Source of the DNA: Gammaproteobacteria bacterium
GTDB taxonomy: Bacteria; Pseudomonadota; Gammaproteobacteria; GRL18
Assembly: GCA_030632625.1 (NCBI GenBank)
Contig: DAOVUK010000181.1
Span: forward strand, 1-6,771
DNA: 6,771 nucleotides
Direction of reading: 5' to 3'
The number at the start of each line of letters is the position of its first letter. Position 1 is the stretch's first letter. A program made the translations under genes and the position numbers. Under the pieces are notes generated by a model that worked only from the letters and a program-made list of their open reading frames with translations, ran no database searches and was not told the origin of the DNA. Shown in pieces: positions 6,134 through 6,771 of the stretch.

Positions 6134-6478
6134 TCAAATATGATCTATTTCACGGCGTATTGAGAGATTTTCATCCTGCAAACGCTCTTTAATATGCATA
6201 GCCGTATGAAAAATTGTGGCAACGATAATTTTATCATCCTGAAATTCAAAGAAAATATAATGGCGTTTGGACAGGCAATAGGAATACCGAGTACTAAATT
6301 CAGAATTTTCCTGACAGGGCATGCGGCCTTCTGCCACGGAATTAATTGTTTTATCAAGGTTGGCCATATATTCTCTGGCTGTTTTCTTCCCCCATTTTTT
6401 TACCGACCATTTGGCAATTCCAATAAGCTTACGTTCAGCCGTGGGTGTTTTATAAATCGGACGCGTTATTTTAGTCAT
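6134..6478 (-). CDS. parE: ParE/RelE-family toxin
   Basis: A 114-residue ParE-like toxin. It shows the typical layout: helix pair near 12-52 (TAERKLIGIAKWSVKKWGKKTAREYMANLD), then strands with YCLSKRHYIFFEFQDD (67-82) and IIVATIFHTAMHIKERL (84-100). ParE toxins of this type usually act on DNA gyrase, while RelE relatives cleave mRNA on ribosomes. The sequence resembles ParE more, but the target is an inference. The ATG at 6478 overlaps the antitoxin stop by 8 bp (ATGACTAA), so expression should be translationally coupled. A TTG at 6490 would add four residues and is less likely. Confidence 0.88.
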   Translation of the reverse strand: MTKITRPIYKTPTAERKLIGIAKWSVKKWGKKTAREYMANLDKTINSVAEGRMPCQENSEFSTRYSYCLSKRHYIFFEFQDDKIIVATIFHTAMHIKERLQDENLSIRREIDHI

Positions 6479-6740
6479 TCTCACTATCAAATTCTTTAAA
6501 AGCTTGCTCGGTGATGTCTTGCATATTTAAGGGGGAAATATCACCCCGGTCAATTTCAGCCGAAGCGGCGGCCAACTCTTCATCCAGAGCCTGAATGTAA
6601 CGTGTGTTTTCTAAATTACGCTCACGGTGTATTCTGACCGCATCACGCATAAATTCACTCACAGACTTGTACAATCCGCTCGACACCTGCTTCTTAGCAT
6701 ATCGCTCAAGTTCAGGCGTTAATGATATATTGGTGCTCAT
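6471..6740 (-). CDS. parD: ParD-type ribbon-helix-helix antitoxin
   Basis: An 89-residue antitoxin with the ParD layout: strand NISLTPELERY (4-14), then GLYKSVSEFMRDAVRIHRER (22-41) containing the RHH helices, and an acidic C-terminal half (about 50-89, rich in Glu and Asp, ending FKEFDSEND) that would bind the toxin. It should repress its own promoter and neutralise ParE. The start is ATG 6740 with GGAG (6751-6754) ten bases upstream. The promoter lies at or beyond the window end. It forms an operon with the overlapping parE downstream. The pair is an independent second toxin-antitoxin module beside the vapBC-like one. Confidence 0.9.
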   Translation of the reverse strand: MSTNISLTPELERYAKKQVSSGLYKSVSEFMRDAVRIHRERNLENTRYIQALDEELAAASAEIDRGDISPLNMQDITEQAFKEFDSEND

Positions 6741-6750
6741 TTTTTTATCA

Positions 6751-6754
6751 CTCC
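6751..6754 (-). promoter_or_regulatory. Shine-Dalgarno GGAG of parD
   Basis: GGAG on the minus strand is separated by ten bases, mostly A, from the parD ATG at 6740. It supports the chosen start. Confidence 0.6.
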
Positions 6755-6771
6755 GTAATGATTACTCTCTA

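Noticed and set aside
6194..6499. Plus-strand 101-codon open frame
   Set aside because: It is antisense to parE, which has clear family motifs and the expected overlap with parD.

Overview
The window looks like chromosomal DNA of a moderately AT-rich gammaproteobacterium. The recX-alaS pair on one strand is the usual gammaproteobacterial order. A broken piece of soxB (periplasmic thiosulfate oxidation) points to a sulfur-oxidising lineage. This is inference from gene content and protein similarity recalled from memory; no search was run.

Layout. 1-1010 (minus strand) holds the 5' part of alaS, cut by the window edge, and complete recX. recX has its own likely promoter in 1011-1160, and recA is not next to it. 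1161-2333 (minus) encodes a secreted/membrane HupE/UreJ_2-type protein, a family associated with metal transport. 2334-3180 is an 850-base gene-poor stretch. It contains a structured inverted-repeat segment just upstream of the hupE-like gene, two smaller palindromes, an internal fragment of soxB truncated at both ends, a 74-bp MITE/REP-like imperfect palindrome, and a strong terminator for the next gene. It reads as a scar of gene loss and repeat insertion.

3181-5176 (minus) is the most coherent system. A soluble Aer-like PAS protein is followed, with a 26-bp overlap, by a membrane chemoreceptor that has two TM segments, HAMP-like regions, the MCP signalling domain and a C-terminal zinc-binding CZB domain. 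The pair resembles an energy-taxis receptor split over two genes (as in Campylobacter CetA/CetB), with a CZB module added to the transducer half.

5279-6771 is an accessory cassette. It has a ribbon-helix-helix antitoxin with a VapC-type PIN toxin (plus strand), a remnant of an IS91-family transposase whose reading frame runs 8 bp into the convergent vapC 3' end, and a ParDE-type toxin-antitoxin pair (minus strand). The two addiction modules flanking a transposase scrap suggest repeated mobile-element traffic next to the chemotaxis operon.

No tRNA, rRNA, CRISPR array or intact transposon was seen.
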